Assembly: GCA_011772865.1 (NCBI GenBank)
Contig: WVYQ01000034.1
Span: 154,572-212,584, forward strand
Origin: Woeseiaceae bacterium
GTDB lineage: Bacteria > Pseudomonadota > Gammaproteobacteria > Steroidobacterales > Woeseiaceae
Direction of reading: 5' to 3'
DNA: 58,013 bases
The notes below the pieces were generated by a model, which had not been told where the DNA came from, did no database searches, and was given only the letters and a program-made list of their open reading frames with translations. This document shows positions 9,154 to 17,356 of the stretch, in pieces; position 1 is the first letter of the stretch, and each line of letters starts with the position of its first letter. The position numbers were made by a program, and so were the translations under genes.

Positions 9154-9600
9154 ATGAAACGTATCCTGATTCTCGTCTGTGGCGGATTTCTACTCTCGGG
9201 CTGTGAAGTCAAGGTCGATCACAAGGCTGATGTCGACTGGATCAGTGAGCCGGGCATGGAAGACATGCCGTTTTCGGCCGCCGTACGAGTGGATAACCTG
9301 CTGTTCCTTTCCGGCGCCATCGGTTACGACGCCGAGGCCCAGGCGCTCGTGGAAGGCGGTATTCAGCCCGAAACCAGGAAGACGCTCGAAAATATCGCCG
9401 CAACGCTCGAGGCGAACGGCTCGTCGATGGATCGGGTCGTCAAGTGCACGGTGTTTCTCGCCGACATGTCGGAATGGGGCGCAATGAACGAAGTTTACGT
9501 CACGTTTTTCCCCAACAAGCCGGCGCGAAGCGCACTCGGCGCCAACGGCCTTGCGCTGAACGCTCGTACCGAGATCGAGTGTATCGCGGTGGTTGACTAG
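9154..9600 (+). CDS. RidA/YjgF-family protein with lipoprotein signal peptide
   Basis: The 148-residue product is a complete RidA-fold protein: LLFLSGAIGYD, TRKTLENIAATLE, VVKCTVFLADM, PARSALGANGLAL and EIECIAVV are all present, including the conserved Arg in ARSA and Glu in EIECI that bind the imine/carboxylate substrate in active RidA enzymes. In front is a lipobox signal (ILILVCGGFLLSGC, Cys17). RidA proteins normally hydrolyse reactive enamines in the cytoplasm; this one is predicted to be anchored outside the inner membrane. It begins 13 bases after the GMC gene and is probably cotranscribed, so it may act on the unstable oxidation product of that enzyme, which is inference. Confidence 0.85.
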   Translation: MKRILILVCGGFLLSGCEVKVDHKADVDWISEPGMEDMPFSAAVRVDNLLFLSGAIGYDAEAQALVEGGIQPETRKTLENIAATLEANGSSMDRVVKCTVFLADMSEWGAMNEVYVTFFPNKPARSALGANGLALNARTEIECIAVVD

Positions 9601-9604
9601 CTAC

Positions 9605-11422
9605 CTAGTCCTGGGCGGCCGCGAGTTTCGCCGCCCTCGCGGCAAGTGCGCGGATGCGCTTGTCATCGAGCACGTCGCCCATCGCCTCGGTCAGGGCTTC
9701 TTCACTGAGTCCGCCGAGCGCATTGCGCCAGCCCTGGCCTACTTCGTATGGCACCGCCTTGAAGCGCGGCGCAATGCCCTTGCGTGTCGAGAAAGCGTTG
9801 TCGTGACCCACCAGCATCAACTGCCAGAAGTCCAGGCCGTAAAGAACGTTACTCACGTTGCGTCCTTCGTTGTAGGTCAAAACGTCCCAGACCGTCATCG
9901 CATTCCATTGCTCGGGTAACGGACACCATGCGCCGCCGCCGCTTCCTTCCTGTTGACGCTGCGCTTCGTTAATCCAGTTCTTCGGCAAGAATTGCAGCGA
10001 CCCGTGCTTGCCATCGACTTCCCGCACAACGGCGACCGGCACCATTTCGAGGTCGATGAGACGATCGAGCCGATAGGCGGCTACCTCCGGATAGAATCCG
10101 CGGCCCTTGCGGCTTGCGAATACAGCCTCAACGGTCGCAACGCCGTCGCTGACCGACAAGATCGTGCGCCCCAGTTCGTCCTGCCGGCTGACGACGATAT
10201 CGCCGTTCGTCAGCAAGTTTTCGAGTTGTTCGTGGGTGAGCCTGCCCTGGGGCCGTGTGCCGACATTGCGCGGATGCGGCATTGGGGCAACGCGCGTTTC
10301 GCCATCCTGGTTAGCGACAGACAGGCCGGATTCGTCGATGACCAGCGCATTGGCGCTTCCGCCGTAGTAATTGTTGAGCATGCCCGTGTCGATCTCGACG
10401 ATTCTCCCGTCCATTCGTTCCAGCACTTTTCGGCCCGGTGTCGGCGTATGGCCGATAACGACTCGATCGGCGCCGATCGCCTCGAGCGTAGCGGTCAGCT
10501 TGTCATATTCGATGAGTTCGCTACAGACCACGTTGCCGCGATACCAGAGCGGGCCGTCGAGGGCATGCAGTTCCGACTCATTGAGCGCTTTGACGGTATC
10601 AATCGAGTGCAGGACATCCGCCGATATTTCAAGCGGCGGCATGAACTTCGAGAGCAGCACGGCATGATCGTGGAAATTGTCGGTCGGCAGCAGAGCACCG
10701 ACCTGATACGTGACTTCGAGTTGTCTCACGTACTCTTCCATTTCCCCGATCAGGCGTCCATTGACGCCATCAAGCCCGATATTCCCGATCAGCGGTGACA
10801 GGCCACCATGAACGAAAGCGGTGCGGTTAATGACCACGATGGCGGGCCTATCCAGCAGCCACGCGCCGTACTTGCCGTCACTCGCAAATGCCCTGCGATG
10901 CGCAAAGAACCCGAGTGGATACTTCTGGCGGAATAACGTGGCCAGGCCCTCGGGTGTCTGGCCCAATGCTGGCCGCACCTCGGCGAAAACTCTGAACCAA
11001 TGTTCGCGATCGCCAACCAGCTCCTCCTCGGCGAATGCGGCGTATTCGGCAGCGGAGACGTATCGCAGATCGCCCACGAGATTCATCGCTTCGTGGTTGC
11101 CGATCAGTACATGGACCCGACCACCGTTCGCCTCGGCCTCTGGTTCGAGCCGCATCAGGAGATCCATCGCCGATCGAGAATCCGGCCCACGATCGAGGAT
11201 GTCGCCGACAATCACCAGATGGGCATCGCCTGCGCTCCAGGCCAGATCGGCGTCGACAACGTCAGCCGCTGCAAGCGCCTGCACCATCGCATCATAGGCG
11301 CCATGGATGTCGGAAATAGCGACGATCCGGCTCACCCCGTCGAACTGCCACTCGGCCGAGCGGGCTGGCGTGGCCAGGACCGCCAGGAGAAGAATCGCTG
11401 TTTTGATCAGGACTTTATGCAA
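9605..11422 (-). CDS. Exported calcineurin-like (PPP-type) metallophosphoesterase
   Basis: The 605-residue protein starts with a cleavable signal peptide (hydrophobic residues 4-20, then ARSAEW). The phosphoesterase core follows: D38 and H40 in SDIHG, D74 and D77 in GDILDRG, N109-H110-E111 in GNHEAMN, and GHTPTPG further on, all ligands of a two-metal centre. About 200 residues after the core (roughly 400-605) have no domain I recognise. The substrate is unknown; family members hydrolyse phosphoproteins, diadenosine tetraphosphate or nucleotides. The gene converges on the RidA gene with a 4-base gap and is divergent from the CotH-like gene. Confidence 0.82.
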   Translation of the reverse strand: MHKVLIKTAILLLAVLATPARSAEWQFDGVSRIVAISDIHGAYDAMVQALAAADVVDADLAWSAGDAHLVIVGDILDRGPDSRSAMDLLMRLEPEAEANGGRVHVLIGNHEAMNLVGDLRYVSAAEYAAFAEEELVGDREHWFRVFAEVRPALGQTPEGLATLFRQKYPLGFFAHRRAFASDGKYGAWLLDRPAIVVINRTAFVHGGLSPLIGNIGLDGVNGRLIGEMEEYVRQLEVTYQVGALLPTDNFHDHAVLLSKFMPPLEISADVLHSIDTVKALNESELHALDGPLWYRGNVVCSELIEYDKLTATLEAIGADRVVIGHTPTPGRKVLERMDGRIVEIDTGMLNNYYGGSANALVIDESGLSVANQDGETRVAPMPHPRNVGTRPQGRLTHEQLENLLTNGDIVVSRQDELGRTILSVSDGVATVEAVFASRKGRGFYPEVAAYRLDRLIDLEMVPVAVVREVDGKHGSLQFLPKNWINEAQRQQEGSGGGAWCPLPEQWNAMTVWDVLTYNEGRNVSNVLYGLDFWQLMLVGHDNAFSTRKGIAPRFKAVPYEVGQGWRNALGGLSEEALTEAMGDVLDDKRIRALAARAAKLAAAQD

Positions 11423-11482
11423 AGTGAACCCTTACCGACTAAAATTGAATCATGCCGACGTTTCCACAGACTAGGCAAACAA

Positions 11483-12532
11483 ATGCAGTTTAGGACTTCG
11501 ACTCCCGTTATTGTATCGTTGTTCCTCGCCGCTGCAGTCTACGGAAAGGATATCAAGGATTACGATCCTCTGTTTCAGAGCGATGAGACGCTCGAGGCGG
11601 AAGTCGAGGGCCCGTTCGTATACCTGGCGCGCGAACGTCCCGAAGAAGAAGAAGCCGACGGCAAGTTCCGATATACGGATGCCGACGGCACAATAATTGA
11701 ATTCGATGTCTTGCTGCGTGCGCGCGGCAACTGGCGCCTCAAACCGGAGATTTGCCGGTTCCCGCCACTGCGCTTCAATTTCAAAAAATCGCAGACCGAT
11801 GACACCCTGTTCGACAAGCAGGACAAACTCAAAGTCATCACCCACTGCCAGAGTAACTCACTTTATGCGCAATCGATCGTCAGCGAATACCTTGCGTATC
11901 GGATCTGGAACTTGCTGAGCGATTACAGCTTTCGCGTCCGGCTCGTGAATATGACCTACATCTACACCGACCGGAATCAGACGCGGCATTCCTACGCCGT
12001 ATTTCTCGAGCACAAGGACCGGCTCGGCAAGCGTATAGGCGGCGAGCCCGTGTTAACCGAGCGTGTGCCTGTAGGATCCCTGTATCCGGCCGATCTCAAC
12101 CTGGCGTCGGTTTTTCAATTCTTTCTCGGTAACACCGATTTTTCGCCAATCGCTACTGCCCCCGACGAGGATTGTTGTCACAACCAGGTTCTTTTTACCA
12201 GCGAGGCAGGGCTTTATCGAACAGTTCCCTTCGACTTCGATCAGACCGGCTTCGTAAATGCCAGACATGCCGCACCGAACCCTCGGTTCGGGCTCGCTAG
12301 TGTCAGGCAGCGGCTTTACCGTGGTCGCTGCGTTAACAATGAATTGTTGCCCGCGACCCTGCAGCTTTTTCGTGACAGGCAATCAGATATTGTCGCCCTC
12401 GTCGAGAACCAGGCGGAACTGACATCCGCTACAAGGCGAAACCTGCTCAAGTACATTGAAGATTTCTACAAGCTGATCGACAAACCGAAGCGGGTTGAAG
12501 ACAAGATTATCGAGGATTGTCTTGTGGACTAG
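11483..12532 (+). CDS. Secreted CotH-kinase-like protein (remote similarity)
   Basis: A protein of 349 residues with a signal peptide (MQFRTSTPVIVSLFLAAAVYG). I recognise no named family by close match, but the ordered motifs look like those of CotH kinases: RGNW at 81-84 where CotH has RGN, an aromatic/charged strand with YAVFLEH at 171-177 (CotH: GxYxLxE), GNTD at 216-219 followed by HN at 233-234 (CotH: N-x-D then N), and VPFDFDQTG at 248-256 like the Mg-binding D-x-D of CotH. Two vicinal cysteines (231-232) and a Cys91/Cys122 pair suggest disulphides. A DUF4956 gene, a common neighbour of CotH genes, lies one gene away. The start at 11483 places the signal peptide correctly; the upstream in-frame codons belong to sequence antisense to the phosphoesterase. 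Confidence 0.55.
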   Translation: MQFRTSTPVIVSLFLAAAVYGKDIKDYDPLFQSDETLEAEVEGPFVYLARERPEEEEADGKFRYTDADGTIIEFDVLLRARGNWRLKPEICRFPPLRFNFKKSQTDDTLFDKQDKLKVITHCQSNSLYAQSIVSEYLAYRIWNLLSDYSFRVRLVNMTYIYTDRNQTRHSYAVFLEHKDRLGKRIGGEPVLTERVPVGSLYPADLNLASVFQFFLGNTDFSPIATAPDEDCCHNQVLFTSEAGLYRTVPFDFDQTGFVNARHAAPNPRFGLASVRQRLYRGRCVNNELLPATLQLFRDRQSDIVALVENQAELTSATRRNLLKYIEDFYKLIDKPKRVEDKIIEDCLVD

Positions 12533-13484
12533 CCGGACCGCTCGAGCCAGACGTGATCCAGTCGACAATAATCTTGCTGACCCGTGGGTGGATGTAATAA
12601 CCCACCGAACTATGCGGATTCGACTTGCCGTAGCGAACGGCGAGATTATAGACGCGGTAATCGTTTACAGCGCTTACGAGATGCTGATCCATCATCTTCT
12701 TGAAGTCGTCGGCCAACGTATTGTCGTGACACGAATAGTCGTCCTCGGCAGCAACATTGTCCCAGGAAATGACATTGGTCGGGTATCGGCCTTCGACCTT
12801 CTCCTTTGCTCCCTTGAGAAACTTACGTATGTGCATGTCGCCGAGTGGCGCACCGAGCATCAGCCAGTTGTCGACTTTCGCATCGCCGATCCTGTCCTTG
12901 TACTGTTCCTCATGCGATAACTCCCACAAGACATCGTAGGCAATCAAACAGCCAAGCCCGTGTGTCATCAGCAGGATCTTTTCGCCGCGCTCCAGGTGAT
13001 CGCAAAGCTTGTCACGCACCCTTGCCCGCAGATCCTCCGCGAAACCGGACGTGCCGACGAGGTATTCCGCACAGTCCCTGGACACCCATCGGATGAGCGG
13101 GATGGTCATCCCAATCGCGCCCAGGACGGGCGCCAGGATATCGGCGACGAATTCGCGCAACGCGGATTTACCGGGCAGACGGTCGTACTGGCGAATGCCG
13201 AAACGCTTGCGCTGCGAAATCGCGCACAGAGCTGCCAGGGCATTCCTGCGGTCTCCTTCGTCGAGGACCGGATCGTACCGTTTACCGAACGACTCGAGCA
13301 TCTGATTCGTCAGGTCACCGTAGTAAGCCATGTCCTTGGAGACGCTGTCGAAGGCATCGACGCTGTCGGGGTAGTCGCGTGCGACGCCAGCCCTGAGTGC
13401 AGCCAGGGAAATCTCCATAAGCGATGACTCGGCAGGTTTGAAGTCCCTGCCGTGCACAATCAGGATGCTGCGATTAGTCGTCAT
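12507..13484 (-). CDS. Alpha/beta-hydrolase-fold protein lacking the nucleophile serine
   Basis: The 325-residue protein (ATG at 13484; in-frame ATGs at 13490 and 13502 are alternatives) shows an alpha/beta hydrolase layout: SILIVHGRD at the N-terminus, a helix-rich middle, the nucleophile-elbow region ILLMTHGLGCLIAYDVLW at 170-187, then VDNWLMLGAPLG and a C-terminal HSSVGYY that could supply the catalytic His. In active members the elbow reads xHSxG; here it is T-H-G-L-G, with Gly176 in the place of Ser, encoded GGG at 12957-12959. It has no signal peptide. It overlaps the DUF4956 gene by 11 bases and the convergent CotH-like gene by 26 bases. The function is unknown and may not be catalytic. 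Confidence 0.65.
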   Translation of the reverse strand: MTTNRSILIVHGRDFKPAESSLMEISLAALRAGVARDYPDSVDAFDSVSKDMAYYGDLTNQMLESFGKRYDPVLDEGDRRNALAALCAISQRKRFGIRQYDRLPGKSALREFVADILAPVLGAIGMTIPLIRWVSRDCAEYLVGTSGFAEDLRARVRDKLCDHLERGEKILLMTHGLGCLIAYDVLWELSHEEQYKDRIGDAKVDNWLMLGAPLGDMHIRKFLKGAKEKVEGRYPTNVISWDNVAAEDDYSCHDNTLADDFKKMMDQHLVSAVNDYRVYNLAVRYGKSNPHSSVGYYIHPRVSKIIVDWITSGSSGPASPQDNPR

Positions 13485-14127
13485 ACTCATCGTCACCTGC
13501 ATCCCTGCGCGTCAGCATCGTAAGAAAACGGCCCGAGAGCGTCTTGCCGTACTCAAGCCGCCAGATCACCATGGTAGAAAACACGAAAGCAATGGAAATT
13601 ACGGTCGCAACCCCGAGCGCACCGATGCCAGAGCCAAGCCCCACGCCAATCGAAACGAAGATATACATGGCGTCCGATGGCTGACTCAGGGCAAATCGAA
13701 ACCGGACAGCGGCAACAATGCCGGCAAGGCTGAAAGCGAGCGCGAGACTGTTCAGCACGATCATCGATATGCCGGTAACGACAACCGGCAGGATCATGAT
13801 TGTCTGCACGAAAGACTGGTCGATGCGACGGGCCCTGCTCGTAATGAAATACGCCCATGTAACGGGAATCGTCAGGATAACCGCGCCGACACAGGCAATT
13901 GCCAGCTGCACCCAGCTCTGGGGTGAATGGACGGTATCCTTGGTAAAGGAATATATCGGCTCGAAAGTGTCAGACTGAATCCCGGCCAGGAACTCGATGC
14001 CGCCGATCGGAAAATACTGACCAAGCCCCGGATATCGCGACAACAGGTACCACATCATCGTGATCCAGAAAGTGTAGTAAAAGACGATCAGCGTCAGCGG
14101 GATCGCCAGCCCACCCGATTTTCGCAC
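13474..14127 (-). CDS. DUF4956 family membrane protein
   Basis: The product has 217 residues. I start it at GTG 14127 because a strong ribosome binding site (GGAGAGGAG, within 14131-14140) precedes it and because the hydrophobic protein begins there; longer readings add unrelated antisense sequence. Hydrophobic segments lie near residues 6-27, 75-100 and 115-175. The central part, GISMIVLNSLALAFSLAGIVAAVRFR and IGVGLGSGIGALGVA, has the pattern of DUF4956 proteins. These are integral membrane proteins of unknown function often encoded beside CotH kinases and VTC-type polyphosphate polymerases. Here a CotH-like gene is close by but no VTC domain gene is seen. The C-terminus is acidic (DAGDDEYDD). 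Confidence 0.7.
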   Translation of the reverse strand: MRKSGGLAIPLTLIVFYYTFWITMMWYLLSRYPGLGQYFPIGGIEFLAGIQSDTFEPIYSFTKDTVHSPQSWVQLAIACVGAVILTIPVTWAYFITSRARRIDQSFVQTIMILPVVVTGISMIVLNSLALAFSLAGIVAAVRFRFALSQPSDAMYIFVSIGVGLGSGIGALGVATVISIAFVFSTMVIWRLEYGKTLSGRFLTMLTRRDAGDDEYDD

Positions 14128-14250
14128 GACACTCCTCTCCTTTTGGGTTGCGACACGATACCGCCCGCGTTGGACTACAGCAAATTCCCGGCAACCTGTG
14201 GCTGCCGGTGGTAGGCTATGCGGCGATTTTTTGACTAATTCCAAACCACG

Positions 14251-15228
14251 ATGAACCACTCGGTGCAGCTGCTCGGAATCAGCAACGCAATTGTAGACGT
14301 TCTTGCGCACATTGATGACACATTCCTGGGCAAGATCGGCGCCGTTCCCGGATCGATGACGCTCGTCGATATGGATCGCGCACGCGAAATCTACGCGAAC
14401 ATGGGCCCTGCAACGGAGATGTCGGGCGGGTCGGTTGCGAACACGATCGCCGGGTTCGCAAATTTGGGCGGTTCTGCGGCATACATTGGTCGGGTAAAAG
14501 CCGACCAGCTCGGCGGTATATTCAATCACGACATGCGCTCGCTCGGCGTGGATATTCGCCTGGCCGCAGCGACAAACGGCGCCCCAACGGCACGCAGCCT
14601 TATCCTGATTACAGCGGATGGCCAGCGTACGATGCAGACTTACCTCGGCGCATGCACCGAGCTCAGCACGGACGACATCACGCCCGAGAGCATGGGCAGC
14701 CCGAAAGCCGTATTGATCGAGGGCTACGTCTGGGATTTGCCGGAAGGTCCAGATCTCACGGCAAAAGCGATCGATATCGCGAAAAAGAACGGCACGGCCG
14801 TGGCATTGTCGCTGTCAGATTCGTTTTGCGTCGAGCGGCATCGCGATTCATTCAATCACGCCGTGCGTAACGGCGTCGACATCGTCGTGGCGGACGAGGA
14901 CGAAGTTAGCGCTTTGGTGCAGACCGAGGACTTCGACGACACACTGGATGCGCTCGACGCTTATGACAACCTCTTCGCGATCACGCGGTCGGACAAAGGT
15001 TCGGTTATCGTTCAAGGCGACGAGCGCATCGTACAGGCCGCAACGCCCGTCGACGAGGTTATCGATACGACCGGTGCGGGCGACGCATACACGGCAGGAT
15101 TCCTCTTTGGCTGGGTCAACGACAAGCCGCTCGCGGAGTGCGCAAAGATCGGTACGTTTTGCGGCACAACGGTTATTCAGCAAGTCGGCGCCCGGATCGA
15201 ACCCGGGCTGCTGGACAACTATTCCTGA
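14251..15228 (+). CDS. Adenosine kinase (PfkB/ribokinase family)
   Basis: The 325-residue sugar kinase has the N-terminal PfkB pattern (GGSVANTIAGFANLGGSAAYIGRVKAD) and the ATP/catalytic signature DTTGAGDAYTAGFLFG near residue 275, whose second Asp is the catalytic base. The sequence is of the bacterial adenosine kinase subgroup (MSGGSVANTIAG, HDMRSLGVDI) rather than ribokinase, which phosphorylates adenosine to AMP with ATP in the cytoplasm. In this window it would salvage adenosine imported by the CNT transporters. The gene is divergent from DUF4956 and its last 10 bases overlap the convergent PQQ dehydrogenase gene. Inosine-guanosine kinase is the main alternative. Confidence 0.82.
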   Translation: MNHSVQLLGISNAIVDVLAHIDDTFLGKIGAVPGSMTLVDMDRAREIYANMGPATEMSGGSVANTIAGFANLGGSAAYIGRVKADQLGGIFNHDMRSLGVDIRLAAATNGAPTARSLILITADGQRTMQTYLGACTELSTDDITPESMGSPKAVLIEGYVWDLPEGPDLTAKAIDIAKKNGTAVALSLSDSFCVERHRDSFNHAVRNGVDIVVADEDEVSALVQTEDFDDTLDALDAYDNLFAITRSDKGSVIVQGDERIVQAATPVDEVIDTTGAGDAYTAGFLFGWVNDKPLAECAKIGTFCGTTVIQQVGARIEPGLLDNYS

Positions 15229-17210
15229 GGCAGCGCAAAAGCGATCAGCTTGTCGTCGATTGGCAGGCCTATTCGCGAATTTCCGCCGGCATAGATCACG
15301 ACGTACTGGCGTTCCTCCCAGACGTAGGTCATCGGGGTTGCGTTGCCCGACGTCGGCAAGCGCCCTTTCCAGAGTTCCTCGCCAGTCTCGATACTGAACG
15401 CGCGCAGGTAATAGTCCAACGTGGACGCAATGAAGATGACGTCGCCTGCTGTCGCAATCGGGCCCCCGATCGTCGGCGTGCCGACCTCGAGCGGCAGGCC
15501 CACAAAGTCCTCGAGTGTGCCGAGAGCGCGTCGCCAGACGATCTGTCCCGAATCGACGTTGACGGCCGCGAGGACGCCCCACGGCGGAGGCGCGCAAGGA
15601 AGACCCAGGGGCGACAGCACGAGCGCGCGGCGATCCGAGAACGGCACGCCGTGCATGGGTTCGACATCGTCGTCCGGGTATTCCCGCCGGATGCGATCGA
15701 AGTCGCTTTGCGGGTACAGCGACACGGCATGCGCCATGCTGGACATGTTGATGACGAGCAGGTTGCGGCGAGGGTCGTAGGCTGCACCACCCCAGTTCGC
15801 TCCGCCTCCGGTAAACGGGTAAAACAGCGTCCCCTGGCGCGACGGGGGCGTGAATAACCCCTCCGCGCGCAGTCCGGCAAGTGCCTTTTCGCACGCCCGC
15901 TTGTCGAACCAGGTCAGCCCGAACGCATCGTCGGGATCGAGGGTGCTGGGCACGATCCCGGGGGTCGCCGTCGGTATCGGTTGCGTCGGTGACATCCTCT
16001 CACCGTCAATATCGGAAGCCGGCATCGGACGTTCCGCGACGGGTAGGAACGGTTTACCCGTGTCGCGATCGAGGACGAAAACATGACCGGTCTTGGTGAC
16101 CTGCGCCACAACATCATGCTGCTCGCCGTCACGCCACACCGTGTAAAGACCCGGTTGCGCCGGCAGGTCATAGTCCCATACGTCGTGGTGTACGACCTGG
16201 TAGGCCCAGCGGACCGATCCGTCCGATGCATCGAGCGCGACGACGGAATTGGCATGACGATTGTCGCCTGGCCGCCGGCCACCGTAGAAGTCCGGGCTCG
16301 GGCTCGACGTCGGCACGAATACGAGCCCACGCTCGTGATCCACGGACATCGGCGCCCATGCGTTTGCATGGCCCTCGACGGGCGGCTCGCTGCCTTGCCA
16401 GTCCGGACTGCCACTCTCGCGTGGGATTGGATCGAACTCCCACAGCGACTCGCCGCTCCGTACATCGAACGCCCTGACCGTTCCGTGCGGCGCAGTGACC
16501 CGCTGGTTGTCGGAAATCGACGAACCCACAACGACAAAGTTGCCGATCACAACGGGCGGCGAAGTGATCTGAAACTCGCCTGGCCAGATCAGCTCCATGC
16601 CGACATTCAGCTTAATCTCTCCGCCGGCGCCAAATGCCCGGCACGAAGCTCCGGTACGAGCATCAACGGCGATAATGCGGCCGTCATTCGTGCCCATCAG
16701 GATACGGGATGGACATTCGGGCGCGTCACCACTCCAGTGCACGACACCGCGGCACACGAATTTGTTGGCCGGCTGTTGGCCAAGGTCGATATCCGCGTCA
16801 AATCGCCATTGCTCGGATCCGGTTCCCGGATCCAGAGCGATGATTTCGTTGAACGGCGTGCAGAAGACGAGCTTGCCATCGACCAGTATTGGCGTGCCCT
16901 CGGTGATGCTGCTGCCCAGTCCGCGAACCTTATTGTCGAGATCGCCGGTGCTGAACTGCCAGGCCACCTCGAGCTTTGCAACATTGCTGGTATCGATCAA
17001 CGCCGCGGAACTGAATCGATGCCCGCCGGGATCGTTGCCATAATGCGGCCACCCCGGTGGGGGCAACTCGACGTCGCCACCGTGCATCTGCGCCACGCCC
17101 TCGATATCGAGTGCATGTGCGCCGAACAGGTAACGATAGCCGCTCCCGCCCAGCAGGATCATGATCGACGCGACGCCAACCAGCGCCAGCAGCCATTTCA
17201 GGGAGCGCAT
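15219..17210 (-). CDS. Membrane-anchored PQQ-dependent dehydrogenase (glucose/quinate dehydrogenase type)
   Basis: The 663-residue quinoprotein has one N-terminal membrane anchor (about residues 7-28) and an eight-bladed propeller. Family markers include WPHYGNDPGGHRFS at the start of the propeller, HANAWAPMSVDHERGLVFVPT, HHDVWDYDLPAQPGLY, VTKTGHVFVLDRDTG and NWGGAAYDP. It should oxidise a sugar or cyclic polyol in the periplasm and feed electrons to ubiquinone. It has only one anchor helix, unlike five in E. coli glucose dehydrogenase, and has no CxxCH haem site. No PQQ biosynthesis genes are in the window. It lies 146 bases downstream of the truncated ALDH gene on the same strand and may have its own promoter. 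Confidence 0.87.
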   Translation of the reverse strand: MRSLKWLLALVGVASIMILLGGSGYRYLFGAHALDIEGVAQMHGGDVELPPPGWPHYGNDPGGHRFSSAALIDTSNVAKLEVAWQFSTGDLDNKVRGLGSSITEGTPILVDGKLVFCTPFNEIIALDPGTGSEQWRFDADIDLGQQPANKFVCRGVVHWSGDAPECPSRILMGTNDGRIIAVDARTGASCRAFGAGGEIKLNVGMELIWPGEFQITSPPVVIGNFVVVGSSISDNQRVTAPHGTVRAFDVRSGESLWEFDPIPRESGSPDWQGSEPPVEGHANAWAPMSVDHERGLVFVPTSSPSPDFYGGRRPGDNRHANSVVALDASDGSVRWAYQVVHHDVWDYDLPAQPGLYTVWRDGEQHDVVAQVTKTGHVFVLDRDTGKPFLPVAERPMPASDIDGERMSPTQPIPTATPGIVPSTLDPDDAFGLTWFDKRACEKALAGLRAEGLFTPPSRQGTLFYPFTGGGANWGGAAYDPRRNLLVINMSSMAHAVSLYPQSDFDRIRREYPDDDVEPMHGVPFSDRRALVLSPLGLPCAPPPWGVLAAVNVDSGQIVWRRALGTLEDFVGLPLEVGTPTIGGPIATAGDVIFIASTLDYYLRAFSIETGEELWKGRLPTSGNATPMTYVWEERQYVVIYAGGNSRIGLPIDDKLIAFALPQE

Positions 17211-17356
17211 CGGTTCAGATCGGCCATGAGGCCGCAGCGCACGTCATGACCCGGCTCGGAGTCACGAAGATAGGCGTAGCGATCCCGGCTATCGCGATTG
17301 CCACAAGCAATCTCTGCCGCGCACCGCGGTGCGAGGCTGGATGCGTGTCGAGCGCG

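Noticed and set aside
14128-14250. CCGGCA/TGCCGG hairpin before the adenosine kinase gene with a later T-run.
   Set aside because: The T-run is about 20 bases from the stem, so it is not an intrinsic terminator, and a riboswitch could not be supported.
17320-17333. Perfect palindrome CGCACCGCGGTGCG between the truncated ALDH and the PQQ dehydrogenase genes.
   Set aside because: No T-run follows on either strand, and one GC-rich palindrome is not enough to claim a terminator or operator.
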